Part shown: piece after piece, positions 20,095-28,845 of the stretch
Layout: each line of letters begins with the position of its first letter
How positions within the stretch are numbered: the stretch's first letter is position 1
Assembly (NCBI GenBank): GCA_963773665.1
Contig: CAVZBZ010000013.1
Location: 1-64,000, forward strand
Direction: 5' to 3'
DNA: 64,000 nucleotides
Source: DATJLY01 sp963773665
GTDB lineage: Bacteria; Pseudomonadota; Alphaproteobacteria; ATCC43930; CGMCC-115725
Position numbers and translations under genes: made by a program
Notes under the pieces: model-generated
Databases searched by the model: none
Told to the model about the DNA's origin: nothing
What the model saw: the letters and a program-made list of their open reading frames with translations, nothing else

Positions 20095-20133
20095 TTGACT
20101 TAGACTGGATTTAGATATATCAAACACCAGTCT
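20095..20133 (+). promoter_or_regulatory. padR promoter overlapped by a 32-bp dyad operator
   Basis: TTGACT (20095-20100) is a good -35; the -10 probably lies in the TATATC region at about 20116-20121. Concentric symmetry covers it: AGACTGG (20102-20108) pairs with CCAGTCT (20127-20133), and the perfect palindrome GATATATC (20114-20121) shares the same centre. This indicates autorepression by the PadR product just downstream. Confidence 0.75.
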
Positions 20134-20151
20134 GACAATAGGAGCGTACCC

Positions 20152-20709
20152 TTGTTTCACAAATACGATTCCCGTCATGGCCACCGCCACATGCGCGGCG
20201 ACTGGGCCGGACGGCGCGGCGAGCCGGATTTTCGCCACATGCGCGGCGGGCGCGGCCGGGTGTTCGACCAGGGCGATTTGCGCCTCGTGCTGTTGGGCCT
20301 GATCGCTGAAAAGCCGCGCCACGGCTACGAGATCATCAAGGAGATCGAGGACCGGCTCGGCGGCGCCTACAGCCCCAGCCCCGGCGTGATCTATCCGACG
20401 CTCACCCTGCTCGAGGAGATGGGCCACACAAGGGTGAGCGAGGAGGGCGGCAAGAAGCTCTACGCCATCACGCCCGAGGGCGAGTCCGCGCTCGCCGCCA
20501 ACAAGGCGGCGGTCGACGGTCTCTTCGCCCGCATGACCGAGATCCGCGCGGCCCAGGGCGGCGGCCCCGCGCCGCAGATCGTGCGCGCCATGCACAATCT
20601 CCGCTTGGCACTCCGCATGCGCCTGGCGCGCGGGCCGCTGAATGATGCGCAGATCGAGGCCGTCACGAGCGTGCTCGACGCCGCGGCGCAGACGGTCGAG
20701 CGAAGCTGA
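20152..20709 (+). CDS. PadR-family transcriptional regulator with His/Arg-rich N-terminus
   Basis: A 185-residue winged-helix regulator. Residues 1-36 are rich in His, Arg and Gly (HGHRHMRGDW, RHMRGGRGR); in this branch of PadR proteins such a tail could bind metal, haem or DNA, but that is inference. The PadR domain follows (LRLVLLGLIAEKPRHGYEIIKEIE, then YSPSPGVIYPTLTLLEEMG with recognition helix and wing), then a C-terminal dimerisation helix. TTG start at 20152 with AGGAG 7 bp upstream. It is preceded by a promoter with a large dyad and no obvious partner gene, so it probably regulates itself plus remote targets. Confidence 0.9.
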   Translation: MFHKYDSRHGHRHMRGDWAGRRGEPDFRHMRGGRGRVFDQGDLRLVLLGLIAEKPRHGYEIIKEIEDRLGGAYSPSPGVIYPTLTLLEEMGHTRVSEEGGKKLYAITPEGESALAANKAAVDGLFARMTEIRAAQGGGPAPQIVRAMHNLRLALRMRLARGPLNDAQIEAVTSVLDAAAQTVERS

Positions 20710-20712
20710 CGC

Positions 20713-21621
20713 TCAGCGCCTGAGCCAATCCTCGACGAGGCGGCGCGCGATCGAATCGCGCCGCGGCAGGCGGAGATCGTCGTCGTCGGCGCGCGCGAGG
20801 AGAAAGCCGCGCTCGTACCAATCGGCGTGCTCCAGCTCCTCGGGATCGACCGTGATCCGATGCGTCCTGGCGCGCGCGTGAAAGCCGAGCATGAGCGAGG
20901 CAGGGAAGGGCCAGGGCTGCGACGAGTGATACGTCACCTCGTCCACCTCGATCCCGGTCTCCTCGAACACCTCGCGCGCGACCGCCTCTTCGAGGCTCTC
21001 GCCCGGCTCGACGAATCCGGCGAGCGTCGAATGCATGCCCTTGGGCCATTCGGGCTTGCGCCCGAGAAGACAGCGCTCGCCGTCATGCACCAGCATGATG
21101 ACCGCCGGATCGGTGCGCGGGAAATGCGATGCGGCGCACGTGGCGCTCGTGCAGCGCCGTACGTGCCCGCCTTCCTCGCTCGCCGTAGGCGCGCCGCACA
21201 CGCCGCAGAAACGGTGGCGCTCGTGCCAATAGGCGATGCCGCGCGCGTAGGCCAGAAGCGCACCCTCCGCCCGCGGCAGCAGCGGCCCGACCCGGCGCAG
21301 ATCGGTGAATTCGCACGGCGTCGCCGCGGCGAGCGAGGCCAGCGGCGTCTCCTCGTGCGACAGGTCGAGCGCGAAATAGGCAATGTCGCCGTCGAGCCCG
21401 AGCAGCACCGGATCGGTGCCGAGCGCGGCGATCTCGGCGCGCGCCAGAAACGCCGCGCGCGGCCCCGCCTCGGCGCCGCTCAGCACCAGATTCCGCCCGC
21501 GCCACAGCAGCACGAACCGGCACGCGCCGCCGTCGAGCAGCGAGGCGACCCAGTCGCGGTCCTTGCGCCGCAGTCCGGCGCGGTCGAGCGCGCCCCCGGC
21601 ATAGAAATTCACCCGTTCCAT
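20713..21621 (-). CDS. nudC: NAD(+) diphosphatase (NADH pyrophosphatase)
   Basis: Nudix hydrolase cleaving NAD(H) to NMN(H) and AMP, and in E. coli decapping NAD-capped RNA. 302 residues from the ATG at 21621; the frame stays open to 21858 without conserved sequence. The zinc ribbon is CGVC...C...C at about residues 148-170. The Nudix box is GFVEPGESLEEAVAREVFEE. The NudC-specific signature SQPWPFPASLM follows. It converges with padR (3-bp gap) and diverges from the SRP RNA gene. Confidence 0.93.
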   Translation of the reverse strand: MERVNFYAGGALDRAGLRRKDRDWVASLLDGGACRFVLLWRGRNLVLSGAEAGPRAAFLARAEIAALGTDPVLLGLDGDIAYFALDLSHEETPLASLAAATPCEFTDLRRVGPLLPRAEGALLAYARGIAYWHERHRFCGVCGAPTASEEGGHVRRCTSATCAASHFPRTDPAVIMLVHDGERCLLGRKPEWPKGMHSTLAGFVEPGESLEEAVAREVFEETGIEVDEVTYHSSQPWPFPASLMLGFHARARTHRITVDPEELEHADWYERGFLLARADDDDLRLPRRDSIARRLVEDWLRR

Positions 21622-21730
21622 CGGCGCTTCATAGGCGCTCGGCGGCACGCCGTCACGCTCTCGCGGCGCGCGCATTCCGGGGCGCGCGGCGATCCTTGCG
21701 CGGCGCGGGGCCGGTCCTGATATAGTGGCC

Positions 21731-21831
21731 TCGGGAGGCTGGCTTCGGACAGGTCCCTCGCCAACCCGGTCAGGTCCGGAAGGAAGCAGCCGTAACGAGT
21801 TTCGGCCTGGGTCGCAGGTCCAGTCTCCCAC
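21731..21831 (+). ncRNA. ffs: Signal recognition particle RNA, small bacterial type (4.5S)
   Basis: The conserved apical domain GGTCAGGTCCGGAAGGAAGC begins at 21769, followed by AGCCGTAACGA. Terminal GGGAGGCTGG (from 21733) pairs with CCAGTCTCCC near the 3' end, giving the expected about 100-nt hairpin. TATAGT at 21721-21726 is a good -10; TTGCGC at 21696-21701 is a possible -35 with a long 19-bp spacer. The RNA binds Ffh to deliver membrane proteins. Position directly before dnaX is common in Alphaproteobacteria. Confidence 0.95.
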
Positions 21832-21856
21832 CCTCGCGCGTTTTCGTGGAGGCGCC

Positions 21857-23559
21857 ATGAGCGAGCCGGGCAGCGCCTACCGCGTGCTCGCGCGCAAATA
21901 CCGGCCGAGCCGCTTCGCCGAGCTGATCGGCCAGGAGGCGATGGTCCGCACGCTCACGAACGCGATCGCCAGCGGGCGCATTGCGCACGCCTTCATACTT
22001 CGGGCGTGCGCGGCGTCGGCAAGACGACGACGGCGCGCATCATCGCGCGCGCCTTGAACTGCATCGGCCCGGACGGCAAGGGCGGCCCGACCATATCGCC
22101 CTGCGGCGTGTGCGAGCCGTGCCGCGCCATCGCCGAGGACCGCCATGTCGATGTGCTCGAGATGGACGCGGCCTCGCGCACCGGCGTCGACGACATCCGC
22201 GAGCTGACCGAGGGCGTGCGCTACCGCCCGGTCTCGGCGCGCTACAAGATCTACATCATCGACGAAGTGCACATGCTGTCGAAGAACGCGTTCAACGCGC
22301 TTCTGAAGACGCTCGAGGAGCCGCCGCCCGACGTCAAATTCATCTTCGCCACGACCGAGATCCAGAAACTGCCGCTCACCGTGCTGTCGCGCTGTCAGCG
22401 CTTTTCGCTGCGCCGCGTGCCGGTCGAGCTCCTGGCCGAGCATTACGCCAGGATCGCCAAGGAGGAAGGCGTCACCGCCGAGCCGGCTGCGATCGCGCTC
22501 ATCGCGCGCGCGGCCGACGGATCGGTGCGCGACGGGCTCTCGATCCTCGACCAGGCGATTGCGCTGTCGGGCGACAAGATCGGCGTGGCGCAGGTGCGCG
22601 ACATGCTCGGCGTCGCCGACCGCGGATTGGTGTTCGACCTGCTCGAGACGGCGCTCAGGGGCGACGCCGCCGGTGCGCTGCACCAAATGGCGGCGCTCTA
22701 CGAGGGCGGTGCCGATCCGGTGATCGTGCTGCAGGATCTGCTCGAGCTCGTGCATTTCCTGACGCGGCTCAAGCTCACGCCGACGGCGGGCGAGGGCGAT
22801 GCCGCGCTCGAGGGCGAGCGCGCGCGGGGCCTTGCCCTTGCCGGGCAGCTCGCGATCCCGGCGCTCGCCCGCGCCTGGCAGATGATCCTCAAAGGGATTT
22901 CCGAGGCGCAAGCGGCGCCCTCGCAGATCGAGGCCGCCGAGATGGTGCTGGTGCGGCTCGCCTATGTCGCCGAGCTGCCGAGCCCGGCCGAGCTGGCGCG
23001 CAGCCTCGAAACCCGCGCGCCCGCACCCGCGCCGGCCGTAGCGCCCGCGCCGCAGCCGCGCCCCGCGCTCGCGCCCGCGCCGGTCGCGCGCGGAGCATCC
23101 GAGCCCGCCCGCGCGCTGGCGCCCGAGCCCGACGCGCGCGCCGATCTGCCCAACCCCACGAGCTTCCTCGAGGTGCTCGAGCTGTTCGACGAGCATCGCG
23201 AGGCGCTGCTGCGCACGCATCTTTATGCCAACGTGCATCTCGTCAAGTTCGAGCCGGGCCGGATCGAGCTGCGCCCCAACGAGGCGGCGCCGCGCGAACT
23301 GCCGAACCGGCTCGGGCAGCTCTTGAGCCAATGGACCGGGCGGCGCTGGGTGGTGAGCGTCTCGGACGAGCCCGGCCGCGCCACCTTGCGCGAGGAATCG
23401 CTCGCGCACGACCAGGAGATGCGCAGCGCGGCGGCGCAGGATCCGCTCGTGCGCGCCGTGCTCGACACATTCCCCGGCGCGCGCATCGAGGCGGTGCGCG
23501 AGATCCACGAGGAAGCGCCCGCCGAGCCCGATGAGCCCACTGAAGGAGACGACGCCTGA
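21857..23559 (+). CDS. dnaX: DNA polymerase III subunit gamma/tau, one frameshift
   Basis: Clamp-loader ATPase and tau subunit. It starts at the ATG at 21857 after GGAGG (MSEPGSAYRVLARKYRPSRF). Near 21999 one base is missing just before the P-loop: the frame moves from HAFIL to GVRGVGKTTTARIIARALNC, where relatives read F-I/L-T-G-V-R-G. Downstream are the zinc-binding cysteines (CGVCEPC) and IYIIDEVHMLSKNAFNALLK (Walker B), then a Pro/Ala-rich linker and a C-terminal tau-like domain. Corrected length is about 567 residues. The site is far upstream of any gamma/tau programmed slip, so I regard it as a sequence error. Stop overlaps ybaB (TGATG). Confidence 0.93.
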
Positions 23560-23882
23560 TGAAGAACCTGGGCCAGATGATGAAGCAGGCGCAGCAGATG
23601 CAGGAGCGCATGGCCGAGCTGCAGGCGAAGCTCGAAGGGGTCGAGCTGTCGGGCGCCTCGGGCGGCGGCATGGTGCAGGTGACCTTGAACGGCAAGGGCG
23701 AGATGCGCCGCATCAAGATCGACCGCTCGCTCATCGATCCGAACGAGACCGAGGTGCTCGAAGACCTGATCCTCGCCGCCTTCAACGACGCCAAGGCGCA
23801 TGTCGAGGCGCACATGGCCGAGGAGATGAAGAAGCTGACCGGCGGCCTTTCGCTCCCGCCCGGGATGAAGCTGCCGTTCTGA
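23559..23882 (+). CDS. ybaB: YbaB/EbfC nucleoid-associated protein
   Basis: A 107-residue dimeric DNA-binding protein with the classic MKNLGQMMKQAQQMQERMAE helical start and VQVTLNGKGEMRRIKIDRSL beta-sheet core. It overlaps dnaX by one base and is followed directly by recR, the conserved dnaX-ybaB-recR order. It coats DNA non-specifically or with modest specificity in studied species; its role with RecR is unclear. Confidence 0.95.
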   Translation: MKNLGQMMKQAQQMQERMAELQAKLEGVELSGASGGGMVQVTLNGKGEMRRIKIDRSLIDPNETEVLEDLILAAFNDAKAHVEAHMAEEMKKLTGGLSLPPGMKLPF

Positions 23883-24479
23883 ATGACCGAGCTCGACCGA
23901 CTCGTCGAACTGCTGGCGAAGCTGCCGGGGCTCGGCCCGCGTTCGGCGCGGCGCGCGGCGCTGCATCTGCTGAAGCGGCGCGAGAGCCTGATGGAGCCTT
24001 TGAGCATCGCGCTCAACGAGGCCGCGCGCCAGGTGCGGGCATGCTCGATCTGCGGCAATCTCGACACCGCCGACCCATGCGTCCTCTGCCGCGACCCGCG
24101 GCGCGAGGGCGACATCGTCTGCGTCGTCGAGGAAGTGGCCGACCTTTGGGCGATCGAGCGCTCGGGCGCGTTCAAGGGGCGCTATCACGTGCTGGGCGGC
24201 ACGCTCTCGGCCTTGGAGGGCGTCGGGCCCGAGGAGCTGCGCATCGCCGAGCTTGTCGCGCGCGTCGGATCGGGCGGCGTGCGCGAGGTGATCCTGGCCT
24301 TGAACGCGACCGTCGAGGGCCAGACCACGGCGCACTACATCGCCGACCGATTGGCGTCCTCGGGCGTGCGCGTCTCGCGCCTCGCGCACGGCGTGCCGCT
24401 GGGCGGCGAGCTCGACTATCTCGACGAAGGCACGCTCTCGGCCGCCTTCGCCGCGCGCCAGACGGTGAAGGACGGCTGA
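23883..24479 (+). CDS. recR: Recombination mediator RecR
   Basis: A 198-residue RecR acting with RecFO to load RecA at gaps. The N-terminal helix-hairpin-helix is KLPGLGPRSARRAALHLL. The zinc finger is CSICGNL...CVLCRD. The Toprim domain carries the acidic residue in VCVVEEVADLWAIER and continues to VILALNATVEGQTT and RVSRLAHGVPLGGELDYLDE. The ATG follows the ybaB stop with no gap, indicating translational coupling. Confidence 0.97.
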   Translation: MTELDRLVELLAKLPGLGPRSARRAALHLLKRRESLMEPLSIALNEAARQVRACSICGNLDTADPCVLCRDPRREGDIVCVVEEVADLWAIERSGAFKGRYHVLGGTLSALEGVGPEELRIAELVARVGSGGVREVILALNATVEGQTTAHYIADRLASSGVRVSRLAHGVPLGGELDYLDEGTLSAAFAARQTVKDG

Positions 24480-24621
24480 GCATCACCCCTTGTCGCGCGG
24501 GCGCAGCGAGCAGCGCCGCGCCGATCGAGGCCGCGACGAACGTCAATCCCACGAGCGACGCCGCAGCGCCGCCCAGGAGCACGTAGAAATCGTGCCAGTC
24601 CCTGAACACGGTGTCGAGCAA
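24480..24621 (-). pseudogene. N-terminal remnant of a membrane protein
   Basis: A minus-strand frame from a TTG at 24621 gives VFRDWHDFYVLLGGAAASLV and then a single hydrophobic helix, which resembles the N-terminus of a widespread uncharacterised membrane-protein family (W-H-D-F-Y, then a Gly/Ala helix). After about 47 residues the frame runs into the antisense of recR and conservation ends. The gene appears truncated, probably by deletion of its 3' part where recR now ends. No complete product is expected. Confidence 0.5.
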
Positions 24622-24625
24622 CGCC

Positions 24626-25960
24626 CTATTCCGCCAGAAGGCGCGGCGCCGGCGGCTCCTCTGCCACTTCCGCCGCCTCGCCCTCGATGAGCTGGTCGCC
24701 CTCCTGGCTCATCACCGTATAGGCGGGAAGGTGGTGGGGCAGCGTTTTCCCCGGCGGAAGCGGTACTCCGAGCGAGTTCAGCCCCCTCGCGCGCGGCAAT
24801 AAGCGCTGATTGATCGAGCTCGTGAGTTTTTGATAGCTCTCGGCCGCGGCTTTGATGCCTTTGCCGACGTCTGCGACGCTATTCAGGGCTAGTCTGACAC
24901 CATCGAGCAGCTTCTGCGCAGCGTCGAGAATGCGTTGCTGATTCGCGACTTGGCGCTCTTTCGTTATCTCTGCGGCGGCGGCCGAGAGCACGCAGTGAAG
25001 CCCGACCGGGCCAGCGGGCATGATGTCTTCCTTGCGTGCCCGGGCAAAAAAGGCGGCATCGGCCCGCGCCAGTTTCTCCAGCACCGCCTCATTCGGCAGG
25101 TACATCACGCTGTGTACGTGACTCACCTCGCCGGGGCGTCCCGAGGCGCGCCATTCGGCCAGCACTGCGCCGCGGTAATCCTTGTCGGCAAGCGCCTTCA
25201 GGTGCTGGTTCATGGTGCGGGCGAGATTGGCGTAGGCCTCGGCCTCGCTCTCGCCACCCTCGGCTTCGGCGATCTCGATGAGGTACTTGGACGCCTTGCA
25301 GTCGATGACCACGACACTATTGCCCGGAAGGAACACAAGCGCGTCCGGTCTGAGGCGTTTTCCGCTGATCTCGCCGGTCGTCGTTGCTTGCAACAGATAG
25401 TCGCGCCCGGCCTCAAGGCCAAAGTCCTTCAACGTGTTGGCAAGCCCGATTTCGGCGATCTGGCCGGACCCGCTTGGGCTCGTCAGCGAGCGCCACACCG
25501 TGTCGAGCACGCGCGCCTTCTCGCGCATCTGCCCGTCGAGCGCCGCGACCGCCTTGACGATGCCCTCGACCTGCTGCACCAGCGGCTCGGTGATCTTGCG
25601 CGCGCGCTGCTCGGCCTCCTGCCGGGCCGCCTCGGTCTCGCGCTTGTGGTCGCCGATGAGCTGCGCCGACAGCTCCCGCGCGGTCTCGAGCGCGGCCGAG
25701 CGGGCGGCGGTAACGAGGTTCTGGCGCGCCGTCTCGGCATCCTTCAGCACCGCCTCGAGATCGCCAATGCGCTGCCGCGCGGCGCGCAGCGCGCCTTCCG
25801 ACTCGACCCGCGTCTCGACGGACGCGTCGAGTCGCGCCGCCGCCGCGTCGGCCCGCGCCTGCGCCTCGGCCGCGCTCTGCCGGGCCGCCGCGAGCCTTGC
25901 CGCGAGGATTGCGGCCACGACGGCCAGCAGCGCCGCGACGATCGCGAGGGCAATCTCCAT
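24626..25960 (-). CDS. rmuC: DNA recombination protein RmuC
   Basis: A 444-residue RmuC homologue: an N-terminal membrane helix (ALAIVAALLAVVAAILAARL), a long coiled coil (about residues 25-160), then the PD-(D/E)XK-like nuclease domain with LRPDALVFLPGNSVVVIDCK holding the D and the D-x-K pair. RmuC limits sequence inversion in E. coli. Start is the ATG at 25960; 12 further upstream codons are open but unlikely. It is convergent with recR across the pseudogene remnant and divergent from def. Confidence 0.93.
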   Translation of the reverse strand: MEIALAIVAALLAVVAAILAARLAAARQSAAEAQARADAAAARLDASVETRVESEGALRAARQRIGDLEAVLKDAETARQNLVTAARSAALETARELSAQLIGDHKRETEAARQEAEQRARKITEPLVQQVEGIVKAVAALDGQMREKARVLDTVWRSLTSPSGSGQIAEIGLANTLKDFGLEAGRDYLLQATTTGEISGKRLRPDALVFLPGNSVVVIDCKASKYLIEIAEAEGGESEAEAYANLARTMNQHLKALADKDYRGAVLAEWRASGRPGEVSHVHSVMYLPNEAVLEKLARADAAFFARARKEDIMPAGPVGLHCVLSAAAAEITKERQVANQQRILDAAQKLLDGVRLALNSVADVGKGIKAAAESYQKLTSSINQRLLPRARGLNSLGVPLPPGKTLPHHLPAYTVMSQEGDQLIEGEAAEVAEEPPAPRLLAE

Positions 25961-26060
25961 CCCCGCATTATCGCAAAGCGCGGGCGGACTTGTCACTCGA
26001 AGCGCGGCGATTGCGGCCGGGTTGACGAGGGGCGCGGCGCGTCATACCTAAAGAGCCGCC

Positions 26061-26585
26061 ATGGCGATCCTTTCGATCATCACCGCGCCCGATCCGCGCC
26101 TCAAGATCAAGGCGCGGACGGTGGCGCGCGTCGATGCGCGCGTGAAGCGGCTCATGGCCGACATGATCGAGACCATGTACCAGGCGCCGGGCATCGGCCT
26201 CGCCGCGCCCCAGGTCGGCGAGGCGCTGCGCGTCATCGTCGTCGATTGCGCGCGCGAGGGCGAGAAGCCGCAGCCCCTGAAGATCGCCAATCCCGAGATT
26301 CTGTGGCGCTCGGACGAGAAGATCACGGTGCAGGAAGGCTGCCTGTCGCTGCCCGAGCATTATGCCGACGTCGAGCGCCCCTCGGCGATCAAGCTGCGCT
26401 ATCTCGACGAGGAGAACGAGATCCGCGAGCTCGACGCCAAGGGCCTGCTCGCCACCTGCATCCAGCACGAGATGGATCATTTGGAAGGCGTGCTGTTCGT
26501 CGATCGCATCTCGTCCCTGAAACGCGGCATCATCCTGCGCAAGCTCGCCAAGGCGAAGCGCCAGAAGACCCCGGTCCCGGCCTGA
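26061..26585 (+). CDS. def: Peptide deformylase
   Basis: Removes the formyl group from nascent N-termini, pairing functionally with fmt immediately downstream. 174 residues. All three metalloprotease motifs are intact: GIGLAAPQVG (about 46-55), EGCLSLP (about 94-100, metal-ligand Cys) and QHEMDHLEG (about 136-144, HExxH). ATG at 26061 after AGAGCCGCC, a weak Shine-Dalgarno. Six bases separate it from fmt. Confidence 0.98.
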   Translation: MAILSIITAPDPRLKIKARTVARVDARVKRLMADMIETMYQAPGIGLAAPQVGEALRVIVVDCAREGEKPQPLKIANPEILWRSDEKITVQEGCLSLPEHYADVERPSAIKLRYLDEENEIRELDAKGLLATCIQHEMDHLEGVLFVDRISSLKRGIILRKLAKAKRQKTPVPA

Positions 26586-26590
26586 GCCGC

Positions 26591-27526
26591 GTGATCCGGC
26601 TGCGCCTGGCATTTCTCGGGACCCCGGTCTTCGCCGAGCGCATCCTGCGCGCGCTCGCGTCATCGCCGCACGAAGTGGCCGCGATCTATTGCCAGCCGCC
26701 GCGCCCCGCCGGCCGCGGCCACAAGCCGCTCGCATCGCCGGTGCAGCACGCGGCCGAAGAGCTGCGCATCCCCGTTTTCACGCCCGAACGGCTTGGCGCC
26801 GAGGAAGCGCAAAAATTCGCCTCGCTCGGCCTCGATGCCGCGGTGGTCGCCTCCTACGGCCTCATACTGCCCAAGGCGATGCTCGAAGCGCCGCGTCTGG
26901 GCTGCCTCAACGTGCATGCCTCGCTGCTGCCGCGCTGGCGCGGGGCGGCGCCCATCGAGCGCGCCATCATGGCCGGCGATGACGAGACCGGCGTCACCAT
27001 CATGCGCATGGACGAGGGGCTCGACACCGGCCCGATCGTGCTGGCGGAAACGATCCCGATCGGCCCGCGCACGACGGCGCCCGAGCTGTACGACCGCATG
27101 GCCGAGCGCGGCGCAGCTCTGGTGCTGGATGCCCTCGATGGCTTGGCCTCGGGCCGGCTCGCGCCGCGGCCGCAGCCGGGCGAGGGCGCGACTTATGCCA
27201 AGAAACTCAGGCCGGACGAGGGCCGGCTCGACTGGCGCCGCCCGGCCGCGGTGCTGGAGCGCACCGTGCGCGCGCTCAGCCCGCAGCCCGGCGCCTGGTT
27301 CGAGTGGCGCGAGCGCATCAGGATTCTTTCGGCGGAGACGCTCGCCTCGGTCGGCGCGCCGCCCGGCACGGTGCTCGACGACCGCCTCGCCATTGCCTGC
27401 GGCGACGGCGCGCTGCGCCCGCTCGTGCTGCAGCGTCCGGGCCGCGCGCCGGTCGATGTTGCGGCGTTCCTGCGCGGCTTCGCCGTGCCAAAGGGCACAA
27501 TCCTGCCATGCCCCGCTACAAGCTGA
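26591..27526 (+). CDS. fmt: Methionyl-tRNA formyltransferase
   Basis: Formylates initiator Met-tRNA using 10-formyl-tetrahydrofolate. 311 residues. It begins IRLRLAFLGTPVFAERILRA; the active-site stretch is LNVHASLLPRWRGAAPIERA with the conserved N-x-H...D pattern (the D in GDDETGVTIMRMDEGLDTG). The C-terminal domain binds tRNA. GTG start at 26591 was chosen because no ATG lies in frame nearby and it follows def by 5 bp. Its last 19 bases overlap truA. Confidence 0.96.
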   Translation: MIRLRLAFLGTPVFAERILRALASSPHEVAAIYCQPPRPAGRGHKPLASPVQHAAEELRIPVFTPERLGAEEAQKFASLGLDAAVVASYGLILPKAMLEAPRLGCLNVHASLLPRWRGAAPIERAIMAGDDETGVTIMRMDEGLDTGPIVLAETIPIGPRTTAPELYDRMAERGAALVLDALDGLASGRLAPRPQPGEGATYAKKLRPDEGRLDWRRPAAVLERTVRALSPQPGAWFEWRERIRILSAETLASVGAPPGTVLDDRLAIACGDGALRPLVLQRPGRAPVDVAAFLRGFAVPKGTILPCPATS

Positions 27527-28255
27527 CGCTCGAATATGACGGCACCGGCCTCGTCGGCTGGCAGCGCCAGAAGATCGGGCTCTCGGTGCAGCAGATCGTC
27601 GAGGAAGCGGCCGCGGCGCTCACCGGTTCGCGCGTCGTCGTGCACGGCGCCGGCCGCACCGATGCCGGCGTCCATGCGCTGGCGCAGGCGGCGCATCTCG
27701 ACCTGCCGCGGGACTATCCGCCCGACACGGTGCGCAACGCGCTCAATCAGCACATGCGCCCGCACAAGGTCGCGGTGCTCGCGGCCGAGCGCGTGCCCGA
27801 CAGTTTCGACGCGCGGCGCTCGGCGAAGGGGCGGATCTATCTCTACCGCATCCTCAACCGCCGTCCGCCGGCCGCGCTGGAGCTCGGGCCGCGTGTGGCA
27901 GGTCGGGCGCGCGCTCGACGTGGCCGCCATGCAGGAAGGGGCACGCCACCTCCTCGGCCGGCACGATTTTTCGAGCTTTCGCGATTCGCTGTGCCAGGCG
28001 CGCTCGCCGGTGAAGACGCTCGACATGCTCGACGTGACCCGCGCGGACGACGAGATCCGCATCGAGGCGCGCGCGCGCTCGTTCCTGCATCACCAGGTGC
28101 GCAACATGGTGGGGACGCTGAAGCTCGTCGGCGAGGGCAAGTGGCGCCCGGCCGATGTGGCAGCGGCGCTCGAGGCGCGCGACCGCCGCGCCGGGGGACC
28201 CACCGCGCCGGCCGAGGGGCTTTATCTCGTAAAGGTGGTCTATCCCGGCTACTGA
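27508..28255 (+). CDS. truA: tRNA pseudouridine(38-40) synthase, one frameshift
   Basis: Modifies U38-U40 of the anticodon arm. It begins MPRYKLTLEYDGTGLVGWQR; the catalytic motif AGRTDAGVHA contains the nucleophilic aspartate. The frame breaks near 27893: GGGCCGCGTGTGG has one extra C, and removing it gives LELGRVWQVGRALD. The rest follows in the second frame (SFLHHQVRNMVGTLKLVGEG, LYLVKVVYPGY). Corrected length is 248 residues, the normal size. The start lies inside fmt. Likely a sequence error in a functional gene. Confidence 0.94.
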
Positions 28256-28824
28256 CCGGACAGGACCTGCGTCACCTGCGACAGCGCCGCACCGATGACG
28301 ATGTCCAACAGCACCAGCGCCGTCGCCGGCAGCCGGCCCGCGTCGAGCGCGATCCGCGCGATGAACCACTCGTAGACGAGGATCGCGAGATAGGCCACGA
28401 AATCGGCATAGGCGATGATGTAAGGCGGCACGAGGTCGAGCGCGCCGAACAACGCCACTGGCAGCAGCACCCCCGTCTGCAGCACCTGCGACCAGTTGTA
28501 GGCGATGATGAAGCCCAGCGCCCGCTCTTCCGGCACGAGCCAGCGGCAGAACGGCAGCGCAGCCAAGGGATAGGCGCACCAGCCGATTACATAGCCGATG
28601 CTCTCGACCAGCAGGATGGGAAAGACCGCGGACGAATGGAGCTCGCTCTGCGACAGGCGCGTCAAAAGCAGGATGACGAAGCCCGGATAGCAGATCGCCG
28701 CCGCCCAGAACGAGCGGATGGCGCCCGCGAGGCTGCGGTCGAACCACGCCATCGCCGTCGGGTCGCGCCACAGCAGCCGCCACGCGCCATAGAGCCCCGA
28801 TGAAACCTCGCGCAGGGTCAGCAT
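28249..28824 (-). CDS. Multi-pass membrane protein of unknown function
   Basis: A 191-residue protein with about five hydrophobic segments (roughly 36-55, 68-95, 105-130, 140-160 and 165-185) after an amphipathic N-terminus containing AWRLLWRDPTAMAWFDRS. I do not recognise a named family with confidence; the arrangement recalls Yip1-like or uncharacterised alphaproteobacterial transporter-like proteins. Its stop overlaps the truA stop by 7 bp in convergent orientation. Start ATG at 28824. Confidence 0.75.
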   Translation of the reverse strand: MLTLREVSSGLYGAWRLLWRDPTAMAWFDRSLAGAIRSFWAAAICYPGFVILLLTRLSQSELHSSAVFPILLVESIGYVIGWCAYPLAALPFCRWLVPEERALGFIIAYNWSQVLQTGVLLPVALFGALDLVPPYIIAYADFVAYLAILVYEWFIARIALDAGRLPATALVLLDIVIGAALSQVTQVLSGQ

Positions 28825-28845
28825 GGCTCTGTCAATGGAGAAGCA

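Noticed and set aside
21990..22010. Programmed frameshift in dnaX
   Set aside because: Programmed gamma/tau slipping occurs at a poly-A site well after the ATPase core. Here the break is before the P-loop and would abolish both products.
24612..24640. Extension of the membrane-protein remnant into a full gene
   Set aside because: The frame downstream is antisense recR with no hydrophobic pattern, so only a remnant is supported.
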